The notes: a model not told the origin generated them from the sequence alone. A stretch of DNA of 64,000 bases from Flavisolibacter tropicus (GCF_001644645.1 NZ_CP011390.1:1798001-1862000), one strand, 5' to 3'. Positions 45,595 through 54,920 are shown, numbered from the stretch's first letter. Numbers and translations: made by a program.

Positions 45595-45992
45595 TAAAGC
45601 ATTCTCAAGTTCCACTTTGTTTGAGAGGTTAAAGCAGCTATACCTACACTTTAAAAGGACAAGAGTACTTTATCATCGGAATTATATTTTGGCAATTGAT
45701 GAGCTATTTGCCTATAAATAAGCTTTTGTCTAAAGCAATGCAGTATTTAAATACCTGCTATAATGATCACACGATAAGCCATCGTATAAAAAAGCCAAAA
45801 GCCAATATTCCCACATTCTCAAATTTCGTAGATTAGTAAACGACATTTTACCTTTACCCTATCCATCCCTTTTTATTACTTCCTTTCCTTTTGAATTCAA
45901 CATCATTTGTCATTCACATCTACCCTGCTAACTGAACCTACCCGATAAAAGTAGGAATGGGCTTAGTTGTTAACCACTTATTTATTTCGTTT
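45595..45992. other. ~400-bp spacer
   Basis: No gene seen. A 12-bp palindrome GTATTTAAATAC lies at 45743-45754; the same palindrome occurs at 28737-28748. Confidence 0.45.
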
Positions 45993-46379
45993 ATGAAAAA
46001 GAAGCTGTCTCAACTCATTACTTTGTTTATGTTTTTATTCTTAAGCATTTCAGTTAATGCACAGAACACAATGCAGTCACCTACATACCGGGCGACTAAG
46101 CTCACAGAATGGATGAAAAAAGATCTTCAGCTTACAGATGGACAAGCCTCCAAAATACAGGATATCAACCTAAAATATGCCAATAAAACGGAAGAGGTAA
46201 AAAACAGTACTGTAGGCAAAAGACAAAAAATCCAAACACTTAAAAATAATGAGCGGGCAAAGGACGCCGAACTAAAACAAGTTCTTAACGAAACCCAATA
46301 TAAAACCTATGTGAACAAAAAAAATGAACTAAAAGAGAAAGTGAAAGAAGAAGAGAGAGTCCGGAAAGAAGGATATTAG
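45993..46379 (+). CDS. Small secreted helical protein (Spy/LTxxQ-like)
   Basis: From the ATG at 45993 the product has 128 residues: signal peptide MKKKLSQLITLFMFLFLSISVNAQ, then an all-helical region. TEWMKKDLQLTDGQASKIQDINLKY and ELKQVLNETQYKTYVNKK follow the LTxxQ pattern of periplasmic Spy/CpxP-like proteins. The C-terminal third is highly charged. Such proteins buffer periplasmic misfolding or sense envelope stress. The upstream ATG at 45957 would bury the signal peptide and is less likely. Confidence 0.8.
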   Translation: MKKKLSQLITLFMFLFLSISVNAQNTMQSPTYRATKLTEWMKKDLQLTDGQASKIQDINLKYANKTEEVKNSTVGKRQKIQTLKNNERAKDAELKQVLNETQYKTYVNKKNELKEKVKEEERVRKEGY

Positions 46380-46484
46380 ATGCACCTCTATTTGTATCCA
46401 TAGCAACCAACTTTGATTATTTTCAACCAGTAAATCAGCTACAGAAAAATCACTAAGACTAAAACGGCACAAATTATTTAGAAC

Positions 46485-47108
46485 ATGGAAGAAACCTGGA
46501 TCGACAAATGGAATGAACGATATAGCGCTGAAGCGTTTGCTTATGGCGAACAACCCAACAACTACTTAAAAGAGCAATTGGAAAAACTACCAGTTGGCTC
46601 TATCCTATTTCCGGCAGAAGGAGAAGGTAGAAATGCTGTATTTGCTGCAAAGCTTGGCTGGAAAGTTTCAGCCTTTGACATCAGTATGGAAGGCCAAAAG
46701 AAAGCTTTAAAGCTAGCCGATGCTAATAATGTAAGCATTGACTACCAGGTGGGTGAATTGGAAACCCTAAACTACAGCCAAGGTCAGTTTGATGCCATAG
46801 CGCTTATTTATGCCCATTTCCCGGCAGATATTAAATCACAGTATCATAAAAACCTTGGCAAGTATTTACGCAAAGGCGGCATCGTCATTTTTGAAGCTTT
46901 TAGCAAAAAACATATTGACTATCTATCAAAGAATGAAAATGTGGGTGGCCCAAAAGATGTGGCATCCTTGTTCTCTATAGAGGAAATCAGGTCAGATTTT
47001 GCCAATTATCACTTTATTGAATTAGAAGAAACTGAGATTGAACTAACAGAGGGACTATTTCATAATGGACTTGGATCTGTCATTCGATTTGTAGCACAAA
47101 AGAAATAG
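46485..47108 (+). CDS. Class I SAM-dependent methyltransferase
   Basis: The 207-residue protein begins [28 protein letters not shown], a pattern of the TehB/thiopurine-methyltransferase-like group. Motif I is [28 protein letters not shown] (the GEGRN variant), motif II/III is [12 protein letters not shown] and post-III is [13 protein letters not shown]. It is cytosolic; the methyl acceptor is unknown. It stands alone with ~100 bp on the 5' side. Confidence 0.9.
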   Translation: MEETWIDKWNERYSAEAFAYGEQPNNYLKEQLEKLPVGSILFPAEGEGRNAVFAAKLGWKVSAFDISMEGQKKALKLADANNVSIDYQVGELETLNYSQGQFDAIALIYAHFPADIKSQYHKNLGKYLRKGGIVIFEAFSKKHIDYLSKNENVGGPKDVASLFSIEEIRSDFANYHFIELEETEIELTEGLFHNGLGSVIRFVAQKK

Positions 47109-47240
47109 ATACAATTAGCGGCAGCCTCCCTTAAAACGTAAGCACAAATAGTACAATGGTTCTACTCAACAGGCTTGTATATCTCTAATAAATTCACTAT
47201 TTATGGCAAGTCGATAGCTGTTACAACTGCAAGATGAAAT

Positions 47241-47261
47241 CTGTCAGGCACAAACTGACAG
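47241..47261. promoter_or_regulatory. Inverted repeat CTGTCAG-N7-CTGACAG upstream of the 96-aa gene
   Basis: Perfect 7-bp arms at 47241-47247 and 47255-47261, 53 bp before the ATG. It could be an operator or an RNA hairpin. Confidence 0.45.
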
Positions 47262-47313
47262 CCTTATATTTCGTTGTAATGGCACGAAGTCAATAATAAT
47301 CAGAACGAAGACT

Positions 47314-47604
47314 ATGCCGGTATTTATATTAATGATGCACGTAAAACCTACCGACGAGAATCCCGGTGTCAATGAAATTGCTGGCGCTTATGTGAATTGT
47401 TTTGTAGAATCTGACACATTTGATACTGCAGAGAAAATAGCTATCCAATTTATTAGAAATCATCATTGGGCGCCTATAGATTTAGAAGAAGGCTATGAAG
47501 TCACTGAAGCTGATTACGATGGCGACCCAAATGGTTTAGAAATTTACAAACAAGTACTGATTGAAAAGGAGAAGTATACTTTTCACTCGTATACAATAGA
47601 GTAA
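47314..47604 (+). CDS. Small conserved-looking cytosolic protein
   Basis: A 96-residue acidic protein: MPVFILMMHVKPTDENPGVNEIAGAYVNCFV, then EKIAIQFIRNHHWAPIDLEEGYEVTEADY. The pattern suggests a small alpha/beta fold. No signal or membrane segment. I do not recognise a family by name. It may be regulated through the inverted repeat upstream. Confidence 0.7.
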   Translation: MPVFILMMHVKPTDENPGVNEIAGAYVNCFVESDTFDTAEKIAIQFIRNHHWAPIDLEEGYEVTEADYDGDPNGLEIYKQVLIEKEKYTFHSYTIE

Positions 47605-47784
47605 GATTAAACTACATACAAGGCATTTCAGAAATGCTATGTAAAATATAAATACAAGGGTTTGCATGTAGCATTCTACCTACAAGAAGCTGTTATATAC
47701 TAACATGTTAGGGCATGTTAAAACACATTAACATTTTTCCCTACTTTTACCACCGATTCCGTAACCAAAATTAACGCTGTGAAA

Positions 47785-49251
47785 ATGATTGCAGGTAAAC
47801 GGCTGTTCCTGTACAGCTCCATACAATTTTTACTTTCCCTTCATACTACTATTGGTAAGGCACAAGCCCCTAATCCATATAATTACCAGGATCTATCCCA
47901 CACCGTAAACATTCGCCTCCGTGATTCGTTAAAAAGCAAATGGACAGTACCAGATATCTATAAGAACAAGGAGACACAAAAGAAGTATAAGGAGTTCTGG
48001 GATGGGCGTACGGCATTTATTGTAAATGGAATTGATAATAAAAACTTCATCCAGGAAAAGGAAGTATACAATTTTGTAGATGGCATTGTTGATAAACTGC
48101 ACAAAGGCAATCAAAAGTATCTTCCTAAAAAGCCAACCCTCCTAATAGACCGAAGTGCCGCTGTAAACGCCTACTCGATTGGTGGTGGCATCATTGCCGT
48201 AAACTTAGGACTGCTGGCTTTTGCGTCCAGCCAGGAAGAGGTGGCCTTAGTAATAGCACACGAGCTTTCACATGATATTCTTGGTCATGCCGATAAATCC
48301 ATGAAAGAGCGTGCTGAATGGCTTACTTCTGACGAATACAAAAAATCACTCAATGAAGTACTCGATTCAAAATATGAACGCTATAGCCGGTTAAAGAAAC
48401 TGATGGAAGGTTACACCTTTTCCCGCACACGCCACAACCGGTACAGTGAAAGTGATGCCGATTCTCTGGCAGTAGTATTATTGAAAAACAGCAACATCGC
48501 TTTTGATGCAAAATACTTCCTTCGCCTGGACAGTGCGGATCTGCAATATTTGCAACCATTGAACAAGCCTGTAAAAGAATATTTTACAGTTTTCAACTTA
48601 CCTTTTGAAGATAGCTGGACGCAGAAACGAACAAAAGGCCTTTCGTCAAAGAATTACAATTTTAAAAAATCAAACGAGTTGGCTGATTCCCTAAAAACGC
48701 ACCCAGACTGTGTTCACCGCTATGAAAATACAAAAGCATTTACTACAGCTAACTATACCCCCTTACCCATTCCAGCAACGTTAGTGAAAAAAGTTAACCA
48801 GATGATCATCTGGAATACATTTGACAACCGCAACCTTACTGCCTGTCTCTACCGGACCTTCCAGGAAATGGATAAAGGCGACACAGACGCCTGGTACAAG
48901 TTTATGGTGTTTAATATTTTTTCTGGTTTAGCTTTTTCCGACGCTCAACTAGAGCGATTCAACTCCATTAATGTAACCTCCAAAGAATACATCTCTCAAT
49001 CCTATTACGAGCTGCAAACCATGCTGGAGCAAATACCCCGGGAAATGCTGGAACAGTATTATAAAAATCTGACAGAACAGGCCTTCTGGCAACAGTTACC
49101 AACAGATGCCCGCAACTTAAAGAGCTTCTTTTATACCATTTTGAATAAAGAAGCCACAGACAAATCAAAAGAGGTAGCAGCTAAATCCTTCACCGCCAAT
49201 CATGCTACAAGTATGTACTGTGAGTTTGCAGACCATTTCATTAAAAAGTAA
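47785..49251 (+). CDS. M48-family metalloprotease, exported
   Basis: From the ATG at 47785 (a GTG lies two codons earlier) the product has 488 residues with a signal peptide ending near GKAQA. The zinc site is VIAHELSHDILGHADK at about residue 155-170 (HExxH), with the third ligand in SESDADSLAVVLL. Around it, SAAVNAYSIGGGIIAVNLGLLAF is the family's substrate-cleft lead. The protein is periplasmic, related to BepA/LoiP-type proteases in outer-membrane quality control. The next gene starts 27 bp downstream and is probably a partner. Confidence 0.9.
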   Translation: MIAGKRLFLYSSIQFLLSLHTTIGKAQAPNPYNYQDLSHTVNIRLRDSLKSKWTVPDIYKNKETQKKYKEFWDGRTAFIVNGIDNKNFIQEKEVYNFVDGIVDKLHKGNQKYLPKKPTLLIDRSAAVNAYSIGGGIIAVNLGLLAFASSQEEVALVIAHELSHDILGHADKSMKERAEWLTSDEYKKSLNEVLDSKYERYSRLKKLMEGYTFSRTRHNRYSESDADSLAVVLLKNSNIAFDAKYFLRLDSADLQYLQPLNKPVKEYFTVFNLPFEDSWTQKRTKGLSSKNYNFKKSNELADSLKTHPDCVHRYENTKAFTTANYTPLPIPATLVKKVNQMIIWNTFDNRNLTACLYRTFQEMDKGDTDAWYKFMVFNIFSGLAFSDAQLERFNSINVTSKEYISQSYYELQTMLEQIPREMLEQYYKNLTEQAFWQQLPTDARNLKSFFYTILNKEATDKSKEVAAKSFTANHATSMYCEFADHFIKK

Positions 49252-49278
49252 ATAATACACAGACCAATAAACCGCAAA

Positions 49279-50850
49279 ATGAGAACAAAGTCAATTATGA
49301 TGCTTTGTAGCCTTTTATGGGCTGCAACCGCATGGAGCCAGTCAAAAGTATTTAAAGAGGTAAGTGAAGATATTTCCTCTCAAATGAAAACCATTACACA
49401 GGATGATGCCCTGATCGGCTACCTGATGTTTACCCAACTGGAAAAAGCCAGCAAGGATTCGTTCAATTACCAGGTATCTATTATGGACGAAAACCTTAAT
49501 GATATTGGTAAATTAAACTTCCGGGAAAAGAATTTAGAATTACAGGCCGTCTCCTTTGACCAGGATGTGTTATGCCTTGTCTACCTGAAAAGTGACATGG
49601 CTGATCTGAAAGGCAACAGTATGAAAAAGATTCGCAAGTCACTGGACGGCACCCAAAACGAGTTGTTTACGCAGCTGGTAAACTTGCAGGGTGAAATTAT
49701 CAATACCAGCTCACAACAAGTAGAGCTGAGATTAAAAGACGAAGTGACTTATTTTAAAAACAGCCGTCCCTCCACTATTCCTGGTCGCTTGAAAAATGAA
49801 GTGATCCTTAAAAACATTCCAGGTAAAGGATTTTCACTTTTTTATGGTGATGAGAAACAGAGACATCTTTCAATCATTGACTTAACAGGAAAAGAAACTT
49901 GGCAAAAGACTATGACAGATGGAAATGTTGTTGGTATGCTTACTTCTCCTTCAGATGTTTATTTACTATTACAATTTAAACACCAAAAATGGGAAGGCGG
50001 CTTTAAATTGAGAGGTTATAATGCTACTAACGGTACTGCCTATGACAATTATGAGCTAAAAGATAAAAAGGGCAATCAATTAAAGGTGTTGAGTTTTGAA
50101 GCAGACCCTGCTACAGGCAAGCCTTTAGTAACCGGCGTTATCATTAATCCGAGACGTGACGATCATTTTCTTAGCGTAAAAACAATGCGCAGAGGTGCCT
50201 ACGACGGGGTATTTACCTTGCTTGTCAACGGGCCTAAAAAATCAGATATAAAAGAACGGTTTTCTTATTGGCAAGATGGCTCCAAAGCACCAGAAATAAA
50301 AACAACGGGTATGTTGAGTGAAGGGAAGCTCTATCCCGACTATGCTAAAACCATCCGTGACTTCCAGGGCAACACCTATTTTGTTGGCTCTTCCTATGTT
50401 CGCAAAGTGAATGTTCCCGGAATTGCCGTAGCTACCATTTTAGCGCCCTTTATTTTTCCCCCTATTGCGCTACTCGTAAGTGGCGTACATAAGGTGAAGC
50501 AAACCGATGTGGTTTTGTTAAGACAAGATTCGACTGGTAAGATCCGCTATGAAAATAAGATAGATGCCTCTAGATCCAGGTCTCTTCGTAACAAGGATCC
50601 ATTTTCTGCTTTTAGCAACCGCAACTTTTACTCAGTAACAAACACTACCAGCAAATCCAACTTTTTAATTATGGATGAAGCAAAAGGGGCCGTTATTTAT
50701 AATCTGGAAAAAAAGAAAATAGTGCGTAACGTACCGCATAATGATGGAAACGTTTACACCTATATCTATCCGGCCAAAGAAGGCCATATCATGGTTATGG
50801 AATACAACCAGAAAGCAAAGGAAACAAAGCTTTCGATTGAAGCTTTATAA
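49279..50850 (+). CDS. Secreted protein of unknown function, partner of the M48 protease gene
   Basis: The 523-residue product starts with a signal peptide (MRTKSIMMLCSLLWAATAWSQ). The body is beta-rich without a recognised domain; phrases such as GYLMFTQLEKASKDSFNYQVSIMDENLNDIG look like a propeller or sandwich. A hydrophobic segment FIFPPIALLVSGVHKV lies near residue 395. A terminator closes the pair, so protease and this protein form one transcription unit. Confidence 0.8.
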   Translation: MRTKSIMMLCSLLWAATAWSQSKVFKEVSEDISSQMKTITQDDALIGYLMFTQLEKASKDSFNYQVSIMDENLNDIGKLNFREKNLELQAVSFDQDVLCLVYLKSDMADLKGNSMKKIRKSLDGTQNELFTQLVNLQGEIINTSSQQVELRLKDEVTYFKNSRPSTIPGRLKNEVILKNIPGKGFSLFYGDEKQRHLSIIDLTGKETWQKTMTDGNVVGMLTSPSDVYLLLQFKHQKWEGGFKLRGYNATNGTAYDNYELKDKKGNQLKVLSFEADPATGKPLVTGVIINPRRDDHFLSVKTMRRGAYDGVFTLLVNGPKKSDIKERFSYWQDGSKAPEIKTTGMLSEGKLYPDYAKTIRDFQGNTYFVGSSYVRKVNVPGIAVATILAPFIFPPIALLVSGVHKVKQTDVVLLRQDSTGKIRYENKIDASRSRSLRNKDPFSAFSNRNFYSVTNTTSKSNFLIMDEAKGAVIYNLEKKKIVRNVPHNDGNVYTYIYPAKEGHIMVMEYNQKAKETKLSIEAL

Positions 50851-50872
50851 TTAACCTTTTGAATTTTATTTT

Positions 50873-50910
50873 AACAGAGGTCTTTCAATTGAAAGGCCTC
50901 TGTTTATTAT
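50873..50910 (+). terminator. Terminator after the M48 protease unit
   Basis: AACAGAGG (50873-50880) pairs with CCTCTGTT (50897-50904), and the interior CTTTCAATTGAAAG is itself palindromic, giving a long hairpin followed by T-rich sequence. Confidence 0.85.
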
Positions 50911-51025
50911 AGCCTATCAGTCAGTAGCCACTCTCTCCACACCTATTTTCCAAGCCTCACTTAGATTACTCAACTCACTATTCCCCGTTGCGCTTTAGGG
51001 TAAATATAACCGACTAAAACATACG

Positions 51026-51033
51026 TATATTAG
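51026..51033 (+). promoter_or_regulatory. Possible -7 box TATATTAG before the DHFR-like gene
   Basis: Same ACGTATATTAGCA-type context as at 31953. The ATG follows 64 bp downstream. Confidence 0.4.
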
Positions 51034-51097
51034 CAAATTGCCGGTTATTGTATATAAACAACAGCAAACCATAAACAACAATAAAAAATAGAACCTC

Positions 51098-51670
51098 ATG
51101 AGAAAAATAATTTCGTTTATGCACATATCGCTTGACGGTTTTGTGGCAGGGCCGAACGGAGAAATGAACTGGATTAAAGTTGATGAAGAAATTTTCGATC
51201 ATGTTGGCGAACGGGTAAGCGAAACTGATACGGCATTATATGGACGGGTAACCTATGAGATGATGCAAAATTACTGGCCAACTGCAGGAGATGAACCTGG
51301 AGCATCCAAACATGACATCAAACATTCCAAGTGGTATAACAAGGCTCACAAACTTGTTTTATCAAAAACAATGGAAGACACGGGTTTGACTAACACAAAA
51401 ATTATTAGCGACAACCTTTTGGACAGAATAAATGAAATAAAGCATGGGTCCGGGAGTGATATACTGGTTTTCGGTAGCCCCACAGCAACACATTCATTGA
51501 TTCAACAGAACTTAATTGACGGCTACTGGCTGTTTGTTAATCCAATTATTCTTGGACAAGGCATTCCCTTGTTTACAGACATCAAAGACCAAATAAAATT
51601 AAAACTATTGAGCACCCGACAATTTACTTCCGGAGTAACGGAACTGAATTACACTGTTGACAGACAATAA
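51098..51670 (+). CDS. Dihydrofolate reductase-like (RibD C-terminal domain) protein
   Basis: The 190-residue protein opens MRKIISFMHISLDGFVAGPNGEMNW and has TALYGRVTYEMMQNYWP and the nucleotide-binding ILVFGSPTATHSLIQQNLIDGYWLFVNPIILGQGIPLF, standard for the RibD_C/YyaP-YwjB group. These probably use NADPH, but the substrate is unknown; they are not the essential FolA. Stand-alone gene. Confidence 0.9.
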   Translation: MRKIISFMHISLDGFVAGPNGEMNWIKVDEEIFDHVGERVSETDTALYGRVTYEMMQNYWPTAGDEPGASKHDIKHSKWYNKAHKLVLSKTMEDTGLTNTKIISDNLLDRINEIKHGSGSDILVFGSPTATHSLIQQNLIDGYWLFVNPIILGQGIPLFTDIKDQIKLKLLSTRQFTSGVTELNYTVDRQ

Positions 51671-51833
51671 CAACAATCCACTAATAAAGGTATTGGCAAA
51701 AGCTGGGTGAACGGAAGATCAATCAGCTGTATACTGTTACACAAATGCATTTGATCCGAACAAGCAGTAACTATCCAGCCTTTGCCTATACCCGATCGTT
51801 TACTTCATACAATCACTTCAATCAAAATAGTAT

Positions 51834-52250
51834 ATGGGAAAACTAGCTGAAATAAAGACCAAGGAAACCGACGCCAGCATAGAAGACTTTATCAATAGTG
51901 TAGCTTCTGAACAAAAACAAAAAGATAGCTTCACTCTGATCCAACTCATGCAAAAACTGACAATGGATAATCCCAAAATCTGGGGCACTTCAATCATCGG
52001 TTTTGGTAAATTACGATACAAAAGTCCCTCTTCCGGAAGAGAAGTAGATTGGTTTAAAATTGGTTTTTCACCCCGCAAAGCCAACCTGACCATCTATCTG
52101 TGTGGCGATGTTAAGGCTCAAGCATCATCACTTGAAAAGCTAGGCAAACACAAAACAGGCGGAGGATGTATTTACATTAATAAGTTGTCTGATATAGATA
52201 TTAAGGTGTTAGAAGAAATGCTAACTACGGCCTTGAGTACAAAGCAATAG
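51834..52250 (+). CDS. DUF1801 domain-containing protein
   Basis: The 138-residue protein has IEDFINSVASEQKQKDSFTLIQLMQKLTMDNPKIWGTSIIGFGKLRYK and the later KANLTIYLCGD and GGGCIYINKLSDIDIKVLEEML, which is the full DUF1801 (YdhG-like) pattern. It is a cytosolic protein of unknown function. No operon partner is clear. Confidence 0.88.
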   Translation: MGKLAEIKTKETDASIEDFINSVASEQKQKDSFTLIQLMQKLTMDNPKIWGTSIIGFGKLRYKSPSSGREVDWFKIGFSPRKANLTIYLCGDVKAQASSLEKLGKHKTGGGCIYINKLSDIDIKVLEEMLTTALSTKQ

Positions 52251-52386
52251 ACCCATTGATTTTCCTTCCCGATTGCCCTCGTCTCACTTGCTATACATAA
52301 GGTCCAGCAAAGCAGGCACTAGCGGGCCGAAACAATACACTTAACACAGTAGTTCCACCCCAAACACATTCACAAACAATCTTACC

Positions 52387-52908
52387 ATGCCTCCAGACCT
52401 ATTGCTGGTAATAGACACTATCTACAAACCTTGCGGGCTGGTTTTCACGGAATTGAAACCCGAAGAGGAAAGCGCTGAATACGACGCTTTTACTTTTAAG
52501 ATCAACAACCAATCCATTAAGTATAGAGCGGCTAAAATCACACCCACTAAGACAGGGCAATTTGTTACTATCTGGAAAAGGAATGGCAAGGGCCCTATTG
52601 AACCATTTCATATATCTGACGACTGGGACTTAGTTATTATCAGCACCAGGAATGACAATAAACTAGGACAGTTTATTTTTCCTAAACATACGTTATACAA
52701 TAAAGGCATCGTATCTGGCAATGAGAAGGAAGGCAAACGAGGCGTTAGAGTTTATCCGCCATGGGATAAAGCTGTCAACAAGCAGGCCGAGAAAACACAA
52801 AAATGGCAACTAGATTATTTTATTGACTTCACCAACAAAAACGACATAGACAACGCTAAGCTCCAGCAACTGCTTTTTATTACTAATACTTCCCTACTAC
52901 AACACTAA
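52387..52908 (+). CDS. MepB-family protein
   Basis: The 173-residue protein contains YKPCGLVFTELKPEEESAEYDAFTFKINNQSIKYRAAKITPTKTGQFVTIWKRNGKGPIEPF and GVRVYPPWDKAVNKQAEKTQKWQLDYFI, the conserved body of MepB, first noted beside MepA/MepR multidrug genes in Staphylococcus. Function is unknown. No efflux gene is adjacent here. The flanking ~1.1-kb downstream is repeat-filled and gene-free. Confidence 0.88.
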   Translation: MPPDLLLVIDTIYKPCGLVFTELKPEEESAEYDAFTFKINNQSIKYRAAKITPTKTGQFVTIWKRNGKGPIEPFHISDDWDLVIISTRNDNKLGQFIFPKHTLYNKGIVSGNEKEGKRGVRVYPPWDKAVNKQAEKTQKWQLDYFIDFTNKNDIDNAKLQQLLFITNTSLLQH

Positions 52909-52990
52909 ATCAAAAGCTTTAATAGAATCGTTGCAACGTCTCTAAGCTATTTGTAGTGTTTCTACACATAATAAACGACCGCCGTCCAGA

Positions 52991-53014
52991 GTTTGTAACC
53001 ACAAGTGTTCGAAA
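52991..53014 (+). repeat. 24-bp repeat, copy 1 (direct)
   Basis: GTTTGTAACCACAAGTGTTC followed by GAAA. Identical to 53282-53305, and inverted with one mismatch at 53891-53914. The ~120 bp after it resembles the sequence after copy 2 in a diverged form, including TTTTGGACCG.GGATA-like text. Confidence 0.85.
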
Positions 53015-53136
53015 GATCCTGGCCACAGTATTCTTTATATATTTTGCCTAGGTAAGAAATGATCCAGTTGTTGAAGCTGGTGTTCCTTCTTACTTATCTT
53101 TTCAACATTTTGGACCGCAGATATTCGAAACGTACA

Positions 53137-53222
53137 CTTTGCGTTCCTTTGCGAATGCTTTGCTGCTCTTTGCGGTTAATTTTTACCGCAAAGCCCGCAG
53201 AGAGGTCGCAGAGATGCGCAAA
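53137..53222. repeat. CTTTGCG repeat with a perfect hairpin
   Basis: CTTTGCG-type words recur about every 10 bp; CTTTGCGGT (53168-53176) and ACCGCAAAG (53185-53193) form a perfect hairpin, after which the complement words (CGCAGAG, GCGCAAAG) follow. From memory such CTTTGCG/ACCGCAAAG text recurs in spacers of several phyla. Confidence 0.6.
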
Positions 53223-53281
53223 GAATACCTACGTATAACAGTCTTGCTTTTAACCTTAGTATAAGGTTTCGAACACATGGG

Positions 53282-53305
53282 GTTTGTAACCACAAGTGTT
53301 CGAAA
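53282..53305 (+). repeat. 24-bp repeat, copy 2 (direct)
   Basis: Exact copy of 52991-53014. Together with the inverted copy 3 it brackets a 633-bp segment (53282-53914) that contains the first copy of the ~285-bp structured element. Confidence 0.85.
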
Positions 53306-53495
53306 TATCTAGAACACATCATTCATTGTTGATTTTGCTACTTCTGTTTGGAGTACGTAATGGTCATGTTGATAATGTAACAGGTCTTTCTTCATCTATC
53401 TTTTCCACTTTTTGGACCGTGGATAGACAGGATTTGGAATGGATTAATCGGATGAGAGACTTTCGTTTTGAGTGTTCCTTCTTCCTCTTTCTTTT

Positions 53496-53780
53496 CCCCT
53501 TTTTTCTTGATAAAAAAGGGGAGCAAAAAATCAATCCCGCACGTGCGGGACCGCCAATGCGCCTCCGGTTGCCGGGCCACCCACGCACAGCAACCCTCCA
53601 CTGCTTTGATCCCTGTTTAGGATAGGTTGGTCAATGTAAGTGTATCTTTCCAAAAGGTAGATGCGGTGAGCAAAGAAGTTAGAAAACGCTGCTATATGGA
53701 GAAACGGCAGGCGCTGTATATTCCGCCCGACTCAAATAATACAGTGAGATTGTAAATAGGGGCGCAATATAAGGCGCTGG
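53496..53780 (+). repeat. Structured ~285-bp element, copy A
   Basis: Begins with a perfect hairpin, 10-bp arms CCCCTTTTTT/AAAAAAGGGG around loop CTTGAT, followed by the palindrome TCCCGCACGTGCGGGA and CCGCCAATGCGCCTCCGG. It ends with a long stem (GCGC, TATATT, CGCCC at 53711-53728 pairing with GGGCG, AATATA, GCGC at 53760-53777) that encloses TACAG/TTGTA. Copy B is at 60305-60590 with the same order of parts. No convincing coding capacity. Confidence 0.75.
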
Positions 53781-53890
53781 ACCGCTCCGATACTTTTTTG
53801 GGCGAGTGGGTTTTGAGTAGGGTACCTTGCTTTCTGGTATGGAAGTAAGGTTAGAGCTGTTTTAATGCAACTCTAAGTACCAATTAAAAC

Positions 53891-53914
53891 TTTCGAACAC
53901 TTGCGGTTACAAAC
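53891..53914 (-). repeat. 24-bp repeat, copy 3 (inverted)
   Basis: Reverse complement matches copies 1 and 2 at 23 of 24 positions (G for A at one site). It could mark one end of an old inserted segment. Confidence 0.85.
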
Positions 53915-54035
53915 TCAGGACAGTGTGAACTATAATTTGATCTTCCTCTACATACAACAACTAAGTCCACTTATCCAAAACAATCAATCACATACTACTA
54001 TAAAGAGTTCGCCTATTTTTGCGCCGTCTTTTCTC

Positions 54036-54920
54036 ATGACACAAACAACAAACAAATATACCTGGATCGCCGCTGGATTGTTATTCGCCGCCCTATGGGC
54101 ATCAGCCTCTACAGCCACTAAGATTGGGCTTACTATAGCGCAACCCTTAGTAATAGCAGTAGTACGCTTTGGAGTAGCGGCAGTTATCATGCTTACCTAC
54201 ACCCATCTCATTAAAGGCAATAGACTACCCAAGGGAAAAGAATGGAAGCAGCTAACCATCTATGGCTTATTGAACATCACCATTTACCTGGGCGTTTATG
54301 TTATTGCTATGCAGTCCGTAACAGCTGGCATCGGTGCGCTGGCTGTAGCCACCAACCCTGTTATCATTAGCTTTCTATCCGTCTTCTTTCTAAAAAAGAA
54401 ATTAACGGGCCCTATTGTAGCAGCCTTACTGTTAGGTGCAGCAGGAGTAGTCTGTGCCGCCTGGCCGTTATTGGGACAAGCCGCTGTAACCGCTAAAGGA
54501 TTAGCGCTAATTTTATTCAGCATGCTCTCCTACTCCGTTGGCGCTATTTATTTCTCAGCCAAAGGATGGAATGGTTTACCCCTGTTTACCATTAATGGTT
54601 GGCAAACATTAATTGGAGGATTGCTATTGCTACCTTTTGCGCTATTCAATTACAATACAGCGCTTAATCATTTCAATTCGACTTTCTGGCTCTCTGTTTT
54701 ATGGTTGGCTATCCCCGTTTCCATTGCAGCCGTGCTACTGTGGATGTGGCTACTTCAACGTAATGCAGTAAGAGCAGGACTCTGGCTATTTCTTTGCCCT
54801 TTGTTTGGCTTTGCTATTGCCGCATGGCTTATGCATGATCCTATTAGCATTTATACACTAGCCGGTATAGCCTTAGTGATCGGTGGACTAGTAATTGCAC
54901 AACGAAGTACAAAACGGTAA
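54036..54920 (+). CDS. EamA-family (DMT superfamily) transporter
   Basis: The ATG at 54036 gives a 294-residue protein with ten membrane spans in two repeated EamA halves: WIAAGLLFAALWASASTATKIGL opens the first half and LALILFSMLSYSVGAIYF the second. EamA proteins export or import small metabolites such as amino acids or purines. The longer frame from 53901 begins inside the repeat region and adds no membrane segment. No regulator is adjacent. Confidence 0.9.
   Translation: MTQTTNKYTWIAAGLLFAALWASASTATKIGLTIAQPLVIAVVRFGVAAVIMLTYTHLIKGNRLPKGKEWKQLTIYGLLNITIYLGVYVIAMQSVTAGIGALAVATNPVIISFLSVFFLKKKLTGPIVAALLLGAAGVVCAAWPLLGQAAVTAKGLALILFSMLSYSVGAIYFSAKGWNGLPLFTINGWQTLIGGLLLLPFALFNYNTALNHFNSTFWLSVLWLAIPVSIAAVLLWMWLLQRNAVRAGLWLFLCPLFGFAIAAWLMHDPISIYTLAGIALVIGGLVIAQRSTKR

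Noticed and set aside
47270..47292. Sigma-54 promoter (TGGCACG near 47279)
   Set aside because: The -12 TTGC element is missing at the needed distance.
53296..53625. Open frames on both strands over the repeat region
   Set aside because: They cross the 24-bp repeat and structured element copy A; no family resemblance, and copy B does not keep the frame.
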